NCBI RefSeq assembly: GCF_006716645.1
Contig: NZ_VFPL01000001.1
Location: 4,216,001-4,280,000 of the forward strand
From: Arcticibacter tournemirensis
GTDB taxonomy: Bacteria; Bacteroidota; Bacteroidia; Sphingobacteriales; Sphingobacteriaceae
Length of the DNA stretch: 64,000 nt
Reading direction: 5' to 3'
The notes below the pieces were generated by a model. That model ran no database searches, was not told where the DNA came from, and was given only the letters and a program-made list of their open reading frames with translations. How positions within the stretch are numbered: the first letter of the stretch is position 1; the number at the start of each line of letters is the position of its first letter. Of the stretch, positions 16,812 to 23,818 are shown piece by piece. A program made the position numbers and the translations under genes.

Positions 16812-16837
16812 ACCTCCTTTTTGTTGATACAAATTTA
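16812..16837 (-). promoter_or_regulatory. -7 element and strong ribosome binding site for the dioxygenase
   Basis: On the minus strand TAAATTTG (16837-16830) fits TAnnTTTG, and AAAGGAGGTA (16820-16811) is a near-perfect Shine-Dalgarno ending 3 bases before the ATG. Such a strong binding site is rare among neighbouring genes and may mean high translation on induction. Confidence 0.55.
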
Positions 16838-16957
16838 CGGCGGGTTATTCCAGCTCATCTTAATGTAGAATAAGAATATTCATAGGGTATTCACAGTCAT
16901 CAATTACGACGACAACAAAATGTGATCAAAGTTACATAACCCCACCTCCTTTGTTGT

Positions 16958-16965
16958 TACTTTTG
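16958..16965 (+). promoter_or_regulatory. -7 element upstream of the MBL/rhodanese gene
   Basis: TACTTTTG matches TAnnTTTG. The start codon is 86 bases downstream, giving a leader of about 80 nt that holds a five-codon reading frame (ATG at 16984, stop at 16999). No TTTG lies at 19 bases spacing. Confidence 0.35.
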
Positions 16966-17050
16966 CAGTATACATTATTACAAAATGAATCGCCGCGAAT
17001 AATTCAATCAGTAGAGAAAGCAAACATTCGGGCAAGACAGAAATATACCA

Positions 17051-18391
17051 ATGAAAATAAAACAGTTTGAAGACAGGTACCTGTCGCACTACAGTTACGC
17101 CATATTAAGTGAATGCGAAAAGAAGATTGTACTGATTGACCCCTCGCGCAATCCTGAGCAATACTACGAGTTTGCCAGGGAAGAGCAGGCTCAGATTACA
17201 GGAGTTATTGAAACACATTCTCATGCCGACTTTGTAAGCAGCCACCTTGAGATCCATCAGGCTACAGGCGCACAGATATACGCAAGCAAGCATATGCAGC
17301 CCGTTTTTCCTTTTACGCCTTTCGACGACGGTGATATCATTGAAATCGGTCATATAAAGCTCAAGTCATTAAACACTCCCGGCCACTCCAACGATAGCAT
17401 CTCCATCGTTCTGGAACATAATGGCACAGATAAAGCAGTCTTTACCGGCGACACGCTGTTTATTGGAGATATCGGCCGCCCCGACCTTAGGGAAACCCAG
17501 CAAAACGCTGCTGCCCTGAGAGAAGAGCTGGCAGAAAAAATGTACTACTCCCTACGAGATAAATTAATGACGCTCCACGAAGAGGTCACCGTATATCCGG
17601 CCCATGGAGCAGGAACCCTATGCGGAAAATCCCTTAGCAGCAGCAAAAGCAGCACCATCGGAAACGAAAAGATCGGTAACTGGGCGCTTCAGCCGATGAC
17701 ACCCGGGCAGTTCATTTCAGAGCTGACATCAAATCAGCCCTTCATTCCGGCGTACTTTCCCTTTGATGTGCAGACTAATATAAAGGGGGCACCTTCTTTT
17801 GAAGAAAGTGTTTCCCATGTACGGATCAGCGAAACACAACCGGATGAGATCACCCGGGAAACCTGGATCGTAGACACCCGTGCAGAAGATACATTTAAGC
17901 AGGGTCATCTCCCCCACTCCGTCAATATCATGGAAGGGGAAAAATTTGAGACATGGCTGGGCACTATCATCAGGCCTGACGAATCGTTTTATCTCGCTGC
18001 CGGCAGTTCCGATCAGCTCGTCCGGATGATCCGGCGGAGTGCATCAATTGGATACGAAAGCCTGATAAAAGGCGCCTTCGTAATAAACGAAGCCGATGAG
18101 CAGAATCCGGTGCTTGACCTTGATCATTTTAAGGCGCACAAAGACGACTACACCATAATAGATGTAAGAAACCGCTCGGAGGTGGAAGAAAAGAAACTCT
18201 TCGAAAACAGCATCTCTATTCCCCTGCCCGACTTGCGGAACCGGATAAACGAAATACCCACCTCCAAACCCATTGTTATTCATTGTGCAGGAGGATACAG
18301 AAGTGCAGCCGCCAGCTCTCTCATTGCGTCAGAAACAGGCAGCCCGGCTCCAGTGTACGATCTCGGTGAGGCTGTCAAACAATTCACTTAA
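17051..18391 (+). CDS. Metallo-beta-lactamase/rhodanese fusion, persulfide dioxygenase-like
   Basis: The 446-residue protein has an N-terminal metallo-beta-lactamase domain with ETHSHADFVSSH (His56, His58, Asp60, His65), TPGHSNDS and YPAHGAGTLCG. Two rhodanese-like domains follow. The first (about 270-345) lacks the catalytic cysteine, reading YLAAGSSDQL. The second (about 365-446) retains it in IVIHCAGGYRS. This layout occurs in persulfide dioxygenases and related sulfur-handling enzymes, which oxidise glutathione or other low-molecular-weight persulfides. The exact substrate is not shown. A TlpA-like thioredoxin gene follows after 13 bp. Confidence 0.85.
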   Translation: MKIKQFEDRYLSHYSYAILSECEKKIVLIDPSRNPEQYYEFAREEQAQITGVIETHSHADFVSSHLEIHQATGAQIYASKHMQPVFPFTPFDDGDIIEIGHIKLKSLNTPGHSNDSISIVLEHNGTDKAVFTGDTLFIGDIGRPDLRETQQNAAALREELAEKMYYSLRDKLMTLHEEVTVYPAHGAGTLCGKSLSSSKSSTIGNEKIGNWALQPMTPGQFISELTSNQPFIPAYFPFDVQTNIKGAPSFEESVSHVRISETQPDEITRETWIVDTRAEDTFKQGHLPHSVNIMEGEKFETWLGTIIRPDESFYLAAGSSDQLVRMIRRSASIGYESLIKGAFVINEADEQNPVLDLDHFKAHKDDYTIIDVRNRSEVEEKKLFENSISIPLPDLRNRINEIPTSKPIVIHCAGGYRSAAASSLIASETGSPAPVYDLGEAVKQFT

Positions 18392-18404
18392 GAAAGTTTA
18401 TTCT

Positions 18405-19004
18405 ATGTCTATCATTAAATATATCAAATCAAACGTTCTGTTCATTCTTTCGGTGATTCTGCTGATCATCGTCGTCGTCAATCCGGATGCTAAAGCATTT
18501 CTGATAAAAGGCCTGATGAAAACAGGCCTCTATTCACCCGATATGAAAGAGAAGCAACCTGAGGTAGCAAGGGGCGTTGAAGGCCCCGGCGTCGTGGCAG
18601 CATCCGTATTATTCAAATCACCAGCCGGCGAAACAGTTGATCTGTCTAAGTTGCGGGGAAAAGTGGTGTTCCTTAATTTCTGGGCTACCTGGTGCCCACC
18701 CTGCATTGCCGAAATGCCATCCGTGAACAAGTTATACGAAAAATTAAAGGGCAATAAGGATTTCGTTTTTTTAATGGTCGACGTTGATGCAAATTATCAG
18801 CGTTCAAAGAAATTCATGGACAAGCATAAGTATTCTCTGCCAGTCTATACTCCTTTATCCGACATTCCCAAAGATCTCCTTACCGGAGCCATTCCAACAA
18901 CGGTAATATTCGATAAGAACGGGAAGACTGTTTTCAGGCATGAAGGAGCAGCAGATTATTCGACCCCCGAGGTAATAAAATTCATGCAGGAATTAAGCCG
19001 CTAA
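18405..19004 (+). CDS. TlpA-like membrane-anchored thiol-disulfide oxidoreductase
   Basis: The 199-residue protein has an N-terminal membrane anchor (about 10-25) and a periplasmic thioredoxin fold. The active site is FWATWCPPC (Cys97, Cys100). The cis-proline loop AIPTTVIFDKNG supports the AhpC/TSA-TlpA subfamily. I start at MSIIKYIKSN; an upstream in-frame ATG would lie inside the preceding gene. It probably forms an operon with the MBL/rhodanese gene, so a joint role in thiol or persulfide handling in the envelope is a reasonable inference. Confidence 0.88.
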   Translation: MSIIKYIKSNVLFILSVILLIIVVVNPDAKAFLIKGLMKTGLYSPDMKEKQPEVARGVEGPGVVAASVLFKSPAGETVDLSKLRGKVVFLNFWATWCPPCIAEMPSVNKLYEKLKGNKDFVFLMVDVDANYQRSKKFMDKHKYSLPVYTPLSDIPKDLLTGAIPTTVIFDKNGKTVFRHEGAADYSTPEVIKFMQELSR

Positions 19005-19031
19005 CATACGTGGAAAAAGGACGGGCGCTGC

Positions 19032-19553
19032 TTAATCATTGTTCCAGTGATGGCCTCTGCCCCTGTGCCTGAACTGCTGGCCGCCGTCGAAGCTAAATAC
19101 CGGTGCGAACGCCCTGTTTAGCTTCGCCTGCTGTTCCTCATTACAAATTTTCTTCACCTCAAGATAAAACCTGTACGTTTTTATCTTCAAGGCCTTATGC
19201 AAACGTCCTATATCAGAAGAGATAAGATTGCACTTTATAGTGTCGGGCTTAGCCTTCTGAAGTTCAGCAAACAGGTTATTTCTGCTCTCATTCAAAGACC
19301 TGTTAATATCGCTTATAGCCTCCATAAAATCGCGGTTGTGCGAATGAAATGATTCCCGCTGCTGCGCTGTAAAATCAAGATGCTCCATAAGCTCCCTCCC
19401 TTTCAGGGGACCGGGATACCTTTCTGAACGAAGTCCCATTTGTTTTTTCTCAGTTTGAATATGGTAGATTATGGTGGCAATCGTCGACACATTTAACAGC
19501 ACCAGCACCACCACCCCCCAGGTTAAAAATTTAACTTTTTGTTCTGCTCTCAT
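19032..19553 (-). CDS. Spy/CpxP-like periplasmic protein
   Basis: The 173-residue protein has an N-terminal membrane helix (about 10-30). The rest is largely helical, with FTAQQRESFHSHNRDF in the place of the LTxxQ motif of Spy, CpxP and CnrX-type proteins. A second NEEQQAKLNRAFAPVF occurs near residue 145. The C-terminus is rich in histidine (RHRGRGHHW), which could bind metal. It is the third gene of a sigma/anti-sigma/Spy-like set, the arrangement expected of a metal- or envelope-stress sensor. Confidence 0.75.
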   Translation of the reverse strand: MRAEQKVKFLTWGVVVLVLLNVSTIATIIYHIQTEKKQMGLRSERYPGPLKGRELMEHLDFTAQQRESFHSHNRDFMEAISDINRSLNESRNNLFAELQKAKPDTIKCNLISSDIGRLHKALKIKTYRFYLEVKKICNEEQQAKLNRAFAPVFSFDGGQQFRHRGRGHHWNND

Positions 19554-19564
19554 TTCAGGTTACA

Positions 19565-19879
19565 TTATTGGACCACAAACATATTCAGTTTCTCCAATTC
19601 AGCGTCGTTCGCAGAAACCGACTCCTGTTGCGCATGAACTGTGTAACTGCTATAAACATTCCCCAGATAGATTCCAAGAAAGACAGCAATCAACACACAG
19701 GCGGCAATGGCCATGTTCTGTACAACCTTTTGATATAAACTATATACAGGAACTTCACGTGCGCCTATCCCACCCATAACTTTCAACGAAAGCTGAGTAT
19801 CGAAAGGCACTTCTCTTTCCGCCTTAATTACCCGGTCAATCATTTTTTCCAACTCACCCATGTTGCTATAATCATCCAT
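19565..19879 (-). CDS. Small membrane protein, likely anti-sigma factor
   Basis: The 104-residue product has a soluble N-terminus of about 50 residues, one transmembrane helix (about 54-73) and a short outer tail. Its size, topology and place directly after an ECF sigma gene suggest an anti-sigma factor, but there is no zinc-finger HxxxCxxC motif, so the assignment rests on context. It lies 34 bp after the sigma gene and 11 bp before the Spy-like gene. Confidence 0.55.
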   Translation of the reverse strand: MDDYSNMGELEKMIDRVIKAEREVPFDTQLSLKVMGGIGAREVPVYSLYQKVVQNMAIAACVLIAVFLGIYLGNVYSSYTVHAQQESVSANDAELEKLNMFVVQ

Positions 19880-19913
19880 ATCTGCTTAATTAGAAACCAT
19901 TAACATTCTATTC

Positions 19914-20498
19914 CTATGCTTTAAGATAATTTGTTTGGTAATAAAGGAGCAGCTGCTTCTGCAGGTGCTTTTTAGCACGTTGCAGAAGCTGCTCCACGGC
20001 ACCAACAGAAATCCCCATAACCTCCGCAATCTGCTTTTGGGATAGATCTTCGTACTTGCTCAATATGAAAGCCACACGCTGTTTATCGGGAAGATTCTTC
20101 ATAGCCCTGTGAACCTGATCGGCACATTCCTTATCCATCAGCAGTTTATCGGCAGCGGATTCGCTATTACAAAAGGCCGAACCGATCTGCTCTTCCATAT
20201 CCTCCATGGTACCCGACCTCAGTAAAACCTGATCCTTTACATATTTCCTTTTAAAGTTCAGACAGGCGTTGACAGCAATCCTGTATAACCAGGTCGACAG
20301 TTCAGCCTGACCCTTAAACCTGCTTAGTCCCAAAAAAGCGTTGGTGAAAATCTCCTGGCTCAGATCATCAGCATCCTCTTTCTGATGCACAAAACCCATA
20401 CATATCCTGAATACCCCCGGTTGATATTTTTCTATAATCTCCTTATAGCAACTGATATTGCCTCTAAGAATTTCGTTTATCAGCTCCGTGTCGCTCAT
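19914..20498 (-). CDS. ECF-type RNA polymerase sigma factor (RpoE-like)
   Basis: The 194-residue protein has region 2 hallmarks in DADDLSQEIFTNAFLGLSRF (about 42-61) and STWLYRIAVNACLNFKR. Region 4 reads LPDKQRVAFILSKYEDLSQK, then IAEVMGISVGAVEQLLQRAK, a clean helix-turn-helix. It is a standard ECF sigma factor and distinct from the more divergent one at 7022-7594. It heads a three-gene unit with a small membrane protein and a Spy-like protein. Confidence 0.93.
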   Translation of the reverse strand: MSDTELINEILRGNISCYKEIIEKYQPGVFRICMGFVHQKEDADDLSQEIFTNAFLGLSRFKGQAELSTWLYRIAVNACLNFKRKYVKDQVLLRSGTMEDMEEQIGSAFCNSESAADKLLMDKECADQVHRAMKNLPDKQRVAFILSKYEDLSQKQIAEVMGISVGAVEQLLQRAKKHLQKQLLLYYQTNYLKA

Positions 20499-20546
20499 GA
20501 TCTTAATGGATCCGAATCATTACCCGAAATTATCGAAATAAATACG

Positions 20547-21842
20547 CTATGAAAAATCAAAATTTTCATAATGAATGAGTTGCGGTGGTATGTTCATTTC
20601 CTGGAATATCTCATTTAAAGAAACGCTCATAGCCTTAGGTCCGCAGAGGAAAATCTCCCTCTTTTGTATTTCCTGAATATCCCTCACTTTAAGGAATCCC
20701 TCCTTGTCTGCGCAGATCAAATGCAGCTTAAATCCCGGAAAGCTTTGCTCAAACGACCTGAATTCATCAAGATACACCGCCTCACTCTCATGGTTCACAC
20801 AATAATAAAGCTCAACGCGAAGCTTATCTGCAGGCTGTTGCTGCAAATCGTTCATCCAGCTCACAAAAGGCGCAATTCCAACTCCTCCTGCAATCCACAC
20901 CTGGTCATCTATCCCATCTCTGAAGTGAAAGCAGCCGTAGGGACCGTTAATCCTCACTTTCGCACCAGGTTTGAGTGTATCATATAAGCGGGAGGTGTAA
21001 TCGCCAAGAGCCTTCACTAATATCTGAACCGTGCTGCCTTCACCACTGCAAAGGGTGTATGGATGAGATTCGCGCGACATCCCGGGGTAACGGAAACTAA
21101 AGAAGCAAAACTGACCCGGAATAAATTTCAGTTCGCGGTCGCGGGGACTAAGTTTTACACTGAGTACTTTACCGTTGATTTTTTCAACGGTGTTTACCAC
21201 GTACACGAATCCTCTATTAAAAAGTCCGTACAGCAAAGTCTGATAGATAAACGCGGCGATCCCCAGGCCCGAAACCATTACCAGGTACAGCCACAGCAAT
21301 GGGTTCCGGTCGAAAGACACCGTCAGATGAAAAGTGTGGATAACAATCATTATAAAGAAAACACCCATAAACTTGTGACTTATCTTCCAGCTGCGGTATG
21401 GGAGTTTAATAAGCAGTGTAAATATCATCAGCAAAATAATTCCCCATAGTGCATAGCTGCCCAGGTTCACCTCATCCCGGCGATGCAGAGGAAAAACCGT
21501 TAAGAAAAACCGTGCAGCATTGTCGGGTATCCAGCGTAACGCCAGGAGAAATGGATGAGCTATCATAAACATAAAAGCAAGCACTGCCATTTTATGATGG
21601 GTCTGATACATCTTATCAAGGCCCCCGAACTGACGTTCAAGCCACTTAATCCGCGCCGACAAGACAAAGGACAAAGCCAGCATTGAGTAACCTGTCAGAG
21701 CTACGATCTCGTTAAAATGTTTTAATAATGGCGGCATCTTATGATGCTCTGAAGCCTCGGGCGCCGATAAAAAACTTAGCGGAATAACAAGAAGAGCCAA
21801 CCCCCAGAAGAAGTAGTTCGTGGCTTTAATATTGATTTTCAT
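20547..21842 (-). CDS. Ferric-reductase-like membrane flavoprotein
   Basis: The 431-residue protein joins a six-helix ferric-reductase-like membrane domain to an FAD/NAD(P) reductase domain. Two pairs of histidines 13 residues apart (His83/His96 and His156/His169) fit bis-heme ligation. SHPYTLCS near residue 265 binds FAD in related enzymes; GGVGIAPFVSWM and IFLCGPKAMSV form the NAD(P) site. Such proteins pass electrons across the membrane, for example to ferric iron or copper. A TonB-dependent receptor lies beyond the insertion sequence, so a metal-uptake role is possible but unproved. Confidence 0.85.
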   Translation of the reverse strand: MKINIKATNYFFWGLALLVIPLSFLSAPEASEHHKMPPLLKHFNEIVALTGYSMLALSFVLSARIKWLERQFGGLDKMYQTHHKMAVLAFMFMIAHPFLLALRWIPDNAARFFLTVFPLHRRDEVNLGSYALWGIILLMIFTLLIKLPYRSWKISHKFMGVFFIMIVIHTFHLTVSFDRNPLLWLYLVMVSGLGIAAFIYQTLLYGLFNRGFVYVVNTVEKINGKVLSVKLSPRDRELKFIPGQFCFFSFRYPGMSRESHPYTLCSGEGSTVQILVKALGDYTSRLYDTLKPGAKVRINGPYGCFHFRDGIDDQVWIAGGVGIAPFVSWMNDLQQQPADKLRVELYYCVNHESEAVYLDEFRSFEQSFPGFKLHLICADKEGFLKVRDIQEIQKREIFLCGPKAMSVSLNEIFQEMNIPPQLIHYENFDFS

Positions 21843-22129
21843 CTTTAATAATTATGATGGAATAAAGCATACCAACGCTTTATTCTTATTATTTAGAACC
21901 CAAAGCATTTAAAAACCTACGAATATTTTACATGAATGCTTCGGACCCGGTTCAGAACCGCTTCAGAGTGGAAAGCACTCACTTAGGGACCATGCTTTGT
22001 CTTCCTCCCGTGCTTCTTCGAGAAAAACCGAAGAAGCACGGGAGCGAGCGGCAGTCTGCACCGAAGATAGAGAAACTCCTTTTAGAAGAAGTTCCGAAGC
22101 GCTTAGACACTCCGTATTATAAATTGTCT
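21843..22129. other. Non-coding stretch with strong hairpins before the insertion sequence
   Basis: No credible gene is seen in this 287-bp gap. It contains the compact palindrome CGGTTCAGAACCG near 21948-21960 and, at 22005-22044, a perfect 16-bp inverted repeat with an 8-base loop. An open frame crosses it on the plus strand but has no family resemblance and runs into the insertion-sequence end. The content could be the remains of an older mobile element or an intergenic repeat. Confidence 0.45.
22005..22044. repeat. Perfect 16-bp inverted repeat
   Basis: CTCCCGTGCTTCTTCG (22005-22020) is followed by the loop AGAAAAAC and its exact complement CGAAGAAGCACGGGAG (22029-22044). No T-run follows on either strand, so this is not a standard intrinsic terminator. 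It lies about 85 bp outside the insertion sequence. Confidence 0.8.
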
Positions 22130-22257
22130 TGTCCTGAAATAGCTATACAGGTTAATGAGTAAATCCTGAATTAATTATACACTATGGTTTGTTATTCCTG
22201 ATTGGATTATACACTGCAATTTGGTAATCCTGATTGAACTATACAAGGGCAAGTTCC
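22130..22257. repeat. Four tandem 32-bp repeats at the insertion-sequence left end
   Basis: Units start at 22130, 22162, 22194 and 22226. Each carries a TCCTGA core followed by CTATACA or TTATACA at fixed spacing. The outermost unit best matches the single inverted repeat at the far end. The innermost contains the transposase stop codon (22239-22241). They look like multiple transposase binding sites. Confidence 0.75.
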
Positions 22258-23138
22258 TCCTTTTTTGATTTTTTATTCTTCCAGCGTTTCATCAAGACTC
22301 CTGCCCGCAAATGAGCCTGATCTGGAGTGAGGTAATCACAACTGGCATGAGGTCTTAACTCATTATATGCCCGGATGCTTTCGGCGATCTTTCTTTTAGT
22401 GTCATCAAAGCCCAGTCCTGAGTGGTGCAGGTTGAATTCTTCTTTGAGAATCCCGTTCACCCGCTCGGCCAACGCATTCTCATAAGGATCGCCATTTTCA
22501 GTCATACTGATGGCAATCCTGCTGCCCAGTAATACAGATACATACTCTTTGCTGCAATACTGCGATCCCCGATCTGAATGATGGATCAGTTCATCCTGAT
22601 AGATCCGATTGTCCAGGGCCATTCTCAGAGCCTGTGCACATCCCTGAGCAGCCAGATCTTTATGAAAGCAGTACCCCATGATCTTCCTGGAATAAGCATC
22701 CGTCACCAGGCTGAGATATCCCCATCCGCTGTTCATGCGGATATAGGTAATGTCACTCACCCATACCTGCTCGGGACGGTTAATCCTCAATTCTTTCACC
22801 AAATTGGCATATTTATGCATCCAGTGCCGCGAATCGGTCGTCACTACCCGCCTCTTACGGCGCCGGATATCCAGTCCGTGCTCCCGCATCAGATCAAATA
22901 AATAGTCCCGCCCTATTCGGATGTCATGCTCAGCCAGCATGGGAGTGAGCATGTAATGTAATTTAAGGGTGCCTGTCCGCGGCAGGGACTCACGGACCTG
23001 ATGGACATGCTGCAGGATGATCTCCTCTTTTAATCCAATATCCTGATAGCGCCACTGGTGGTCATACCAGGCATGGCGGCTCTTGCCAAACAGTCTGCAC
23101 AGTTTCTTTATTCCCATTGCGGGTTCCTGCTGTTTCAT
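22239..23138 (-). CDS. IS3-family transposase OrfB (DDE integrase core)
   Basis: The 299-residue protein has an N-terminal HTH_21-type region (MGIKKLCRLFGKSRHAWYD) and an rve integrase core. Catalytic acids are visible: Asp in WVSDITYIRM (about 125), Asp in LIHHSDRGSQY (about 190) and Glu in NALAERVNGILKEEF (about 225). The ATG overlaps the orfA stop by four bases (ATGA), so translation is likely coupled rather than by the usual frameshift. All three catalytic residues are intact, so the element may still be active. Confidence 0.92.
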   Translation of the reverse strand: MKQQEPAMGIKKLCRLFGKSRHAWYDHQWRYQDIGLKEEIILQHVHQVRESLPRTGTLKLHYMLTPMLAEHDIRIGRDYLFDLMREHGLDIRRRKRRVVTTDSRHWMHKYANLVKELRINRPEQVWVSDITYIRMNSGWGYLSLVTDAYSRKIMGYCFHKDLAAQGCAQALRMALDNRIYQDELIHHSDRGSQYCSKEYVSVLLGSRIAISMTENGDPYENALAERVNGILKEEFNLHHSGLGFDDTKRKIAESIRAYNELRPHASCDYLTPDQAHLRAGVLMKRWKNKKSKKEELALV

Positions 23139-23686
23139 TTTGGTGACTGTTTGGCTCCAGACTTTTTTCGGATATCGATTTTGAGCTGTTCTTCGGCAAT
23201 ATCGATCATCGTCTCCAGGGCCCGGATCTTTAGCTGTGCCTCTGCCAGTTGTTCCTCCAGCTCCTTGACTTGACCTGACGAATCTCCTTTTGGTTCCTTC
23301 TCTTCTGATTTCACGGGTGCTATTTGACGCCTAAGTTCGGCATTTTCTGCTTTCTGTTGTCTCACCCAACGGTCTACTACCGTCCTGCATTTGATGCCAA
23401 AGGTCACACAGGCTTCCCGAACCGACATCCCTGACTCCACGGCCCGCAGCACGGACCGCTTCTCTGAGGGGCTATACCGCCGGCTGCGTTCTGCATAATA
23501 GTCCTTCGATCCATAACGGGTCATCCAATTGGTCAAGGTCGATTCATGCATCCCGTACTGACTCCGTATCTCCCGACGGGGTACGCCTGATTCGATCATT
23601 TCGACTATTGTCTCAATTTCTCGCTTGGTAAAGGGAACATTCTTATTCTCCCTTGTTGACTTTTTTCCTGCTCTTTTTGTTTCCAT
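23135..23686 (-). CDS. IS3-family transposase OrfA (DNA-binding subunit)
   Basis: The 183-residue protein has two helix-turn-helix segments, VPRREIRSQYGMHESTLTNW (about 35-54) and MSVREACVTFGIKCRTVVDR (about 85-104). A long C-terminal coiled coil follows (VKELEEQLAEAQLKIRALE). This is the layout of IS3-type OrfA proteins, though it is longer than the usual 100 residues because of the second helix-turn-helix. A Lys/Arg-rich N-terminus may aid DNA binding. Confidence 0.88.
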   Translation of the reverse strand: METKRAGKKSTRENKNVPFTKREIETIVEMIESGVPRREIRSQYGMHESTLTNWMTRYGSKDYYAERSRRYSPSEKRSVLRAVESGMSVREACVTFGIKCRTVVDRWVRQQKAENAELRRQIAPVKSEEKEPKGDSSGQVKELEEQLAEAQLKIRALETMIDIAEEQLKIDIRKKSGAKQSPK

Positions 23687-23785
23687 ACACTACTTGTTTG
23701 GTGTATAGCTTTTTTAGGAATCGACAAATTCAATTAACAAAATAAAAAAAGATAGACATATCTAACTTTTTTTATTAAATATATT

Positions 23786-23793
23786 TAACTTTG
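23786..23793 (+). promoter_or_regulatory. -7 element for the TonB-dependent receptor
   Basis: TAACTTTG matches TAnnTTTG and lies 25 bases before the ATG. The -33 position, about 23763, has no TTTG. The element lies outside the insertion sequence, 65 bases from its end, so the native promoter may survive. Confidence 0.45.
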
Positions 23794-23818
23794 AAAACAT
23801 CATCATCCATAACTTAAA

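Larger units (their letters stand above)
22130..23721 (-). mobile_element. IS3-family insertion sequence
   Basis: The element encodes two overlapping transposase frames on the minus strand. Its ends are imperfect inverted repeats: TCCTGAAATAGCTATACA at the left (from 22132) and, read inward on the minus strand from 23719, TCCTAAAAAAGCTATACA, agreeing at 16 of 18 positions. Four 32-bp repeats (22130-22257) make up the left end. I see no certain target-site duplication, so the outer borders are good to a few bases only. It lies between the flavoprotein gene and the TonB-dependent receptor gene. Confidence 0.8.

Noticed and set aside
21932-22162. Open frame of 76 codons on the plus strand before the insertion sequence
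   Set aside because: It has no family resemblance, spans the perfect hairpin and ends inside the insertion-sequence repeat array, so it is most likely chance.
22130-22257. The 32-bp repeats as a short CRISPR array
   Set aside because: The units are directly tandem without spacers, are imperfect, match the insertion-sequence end and have no cas gene nearby.
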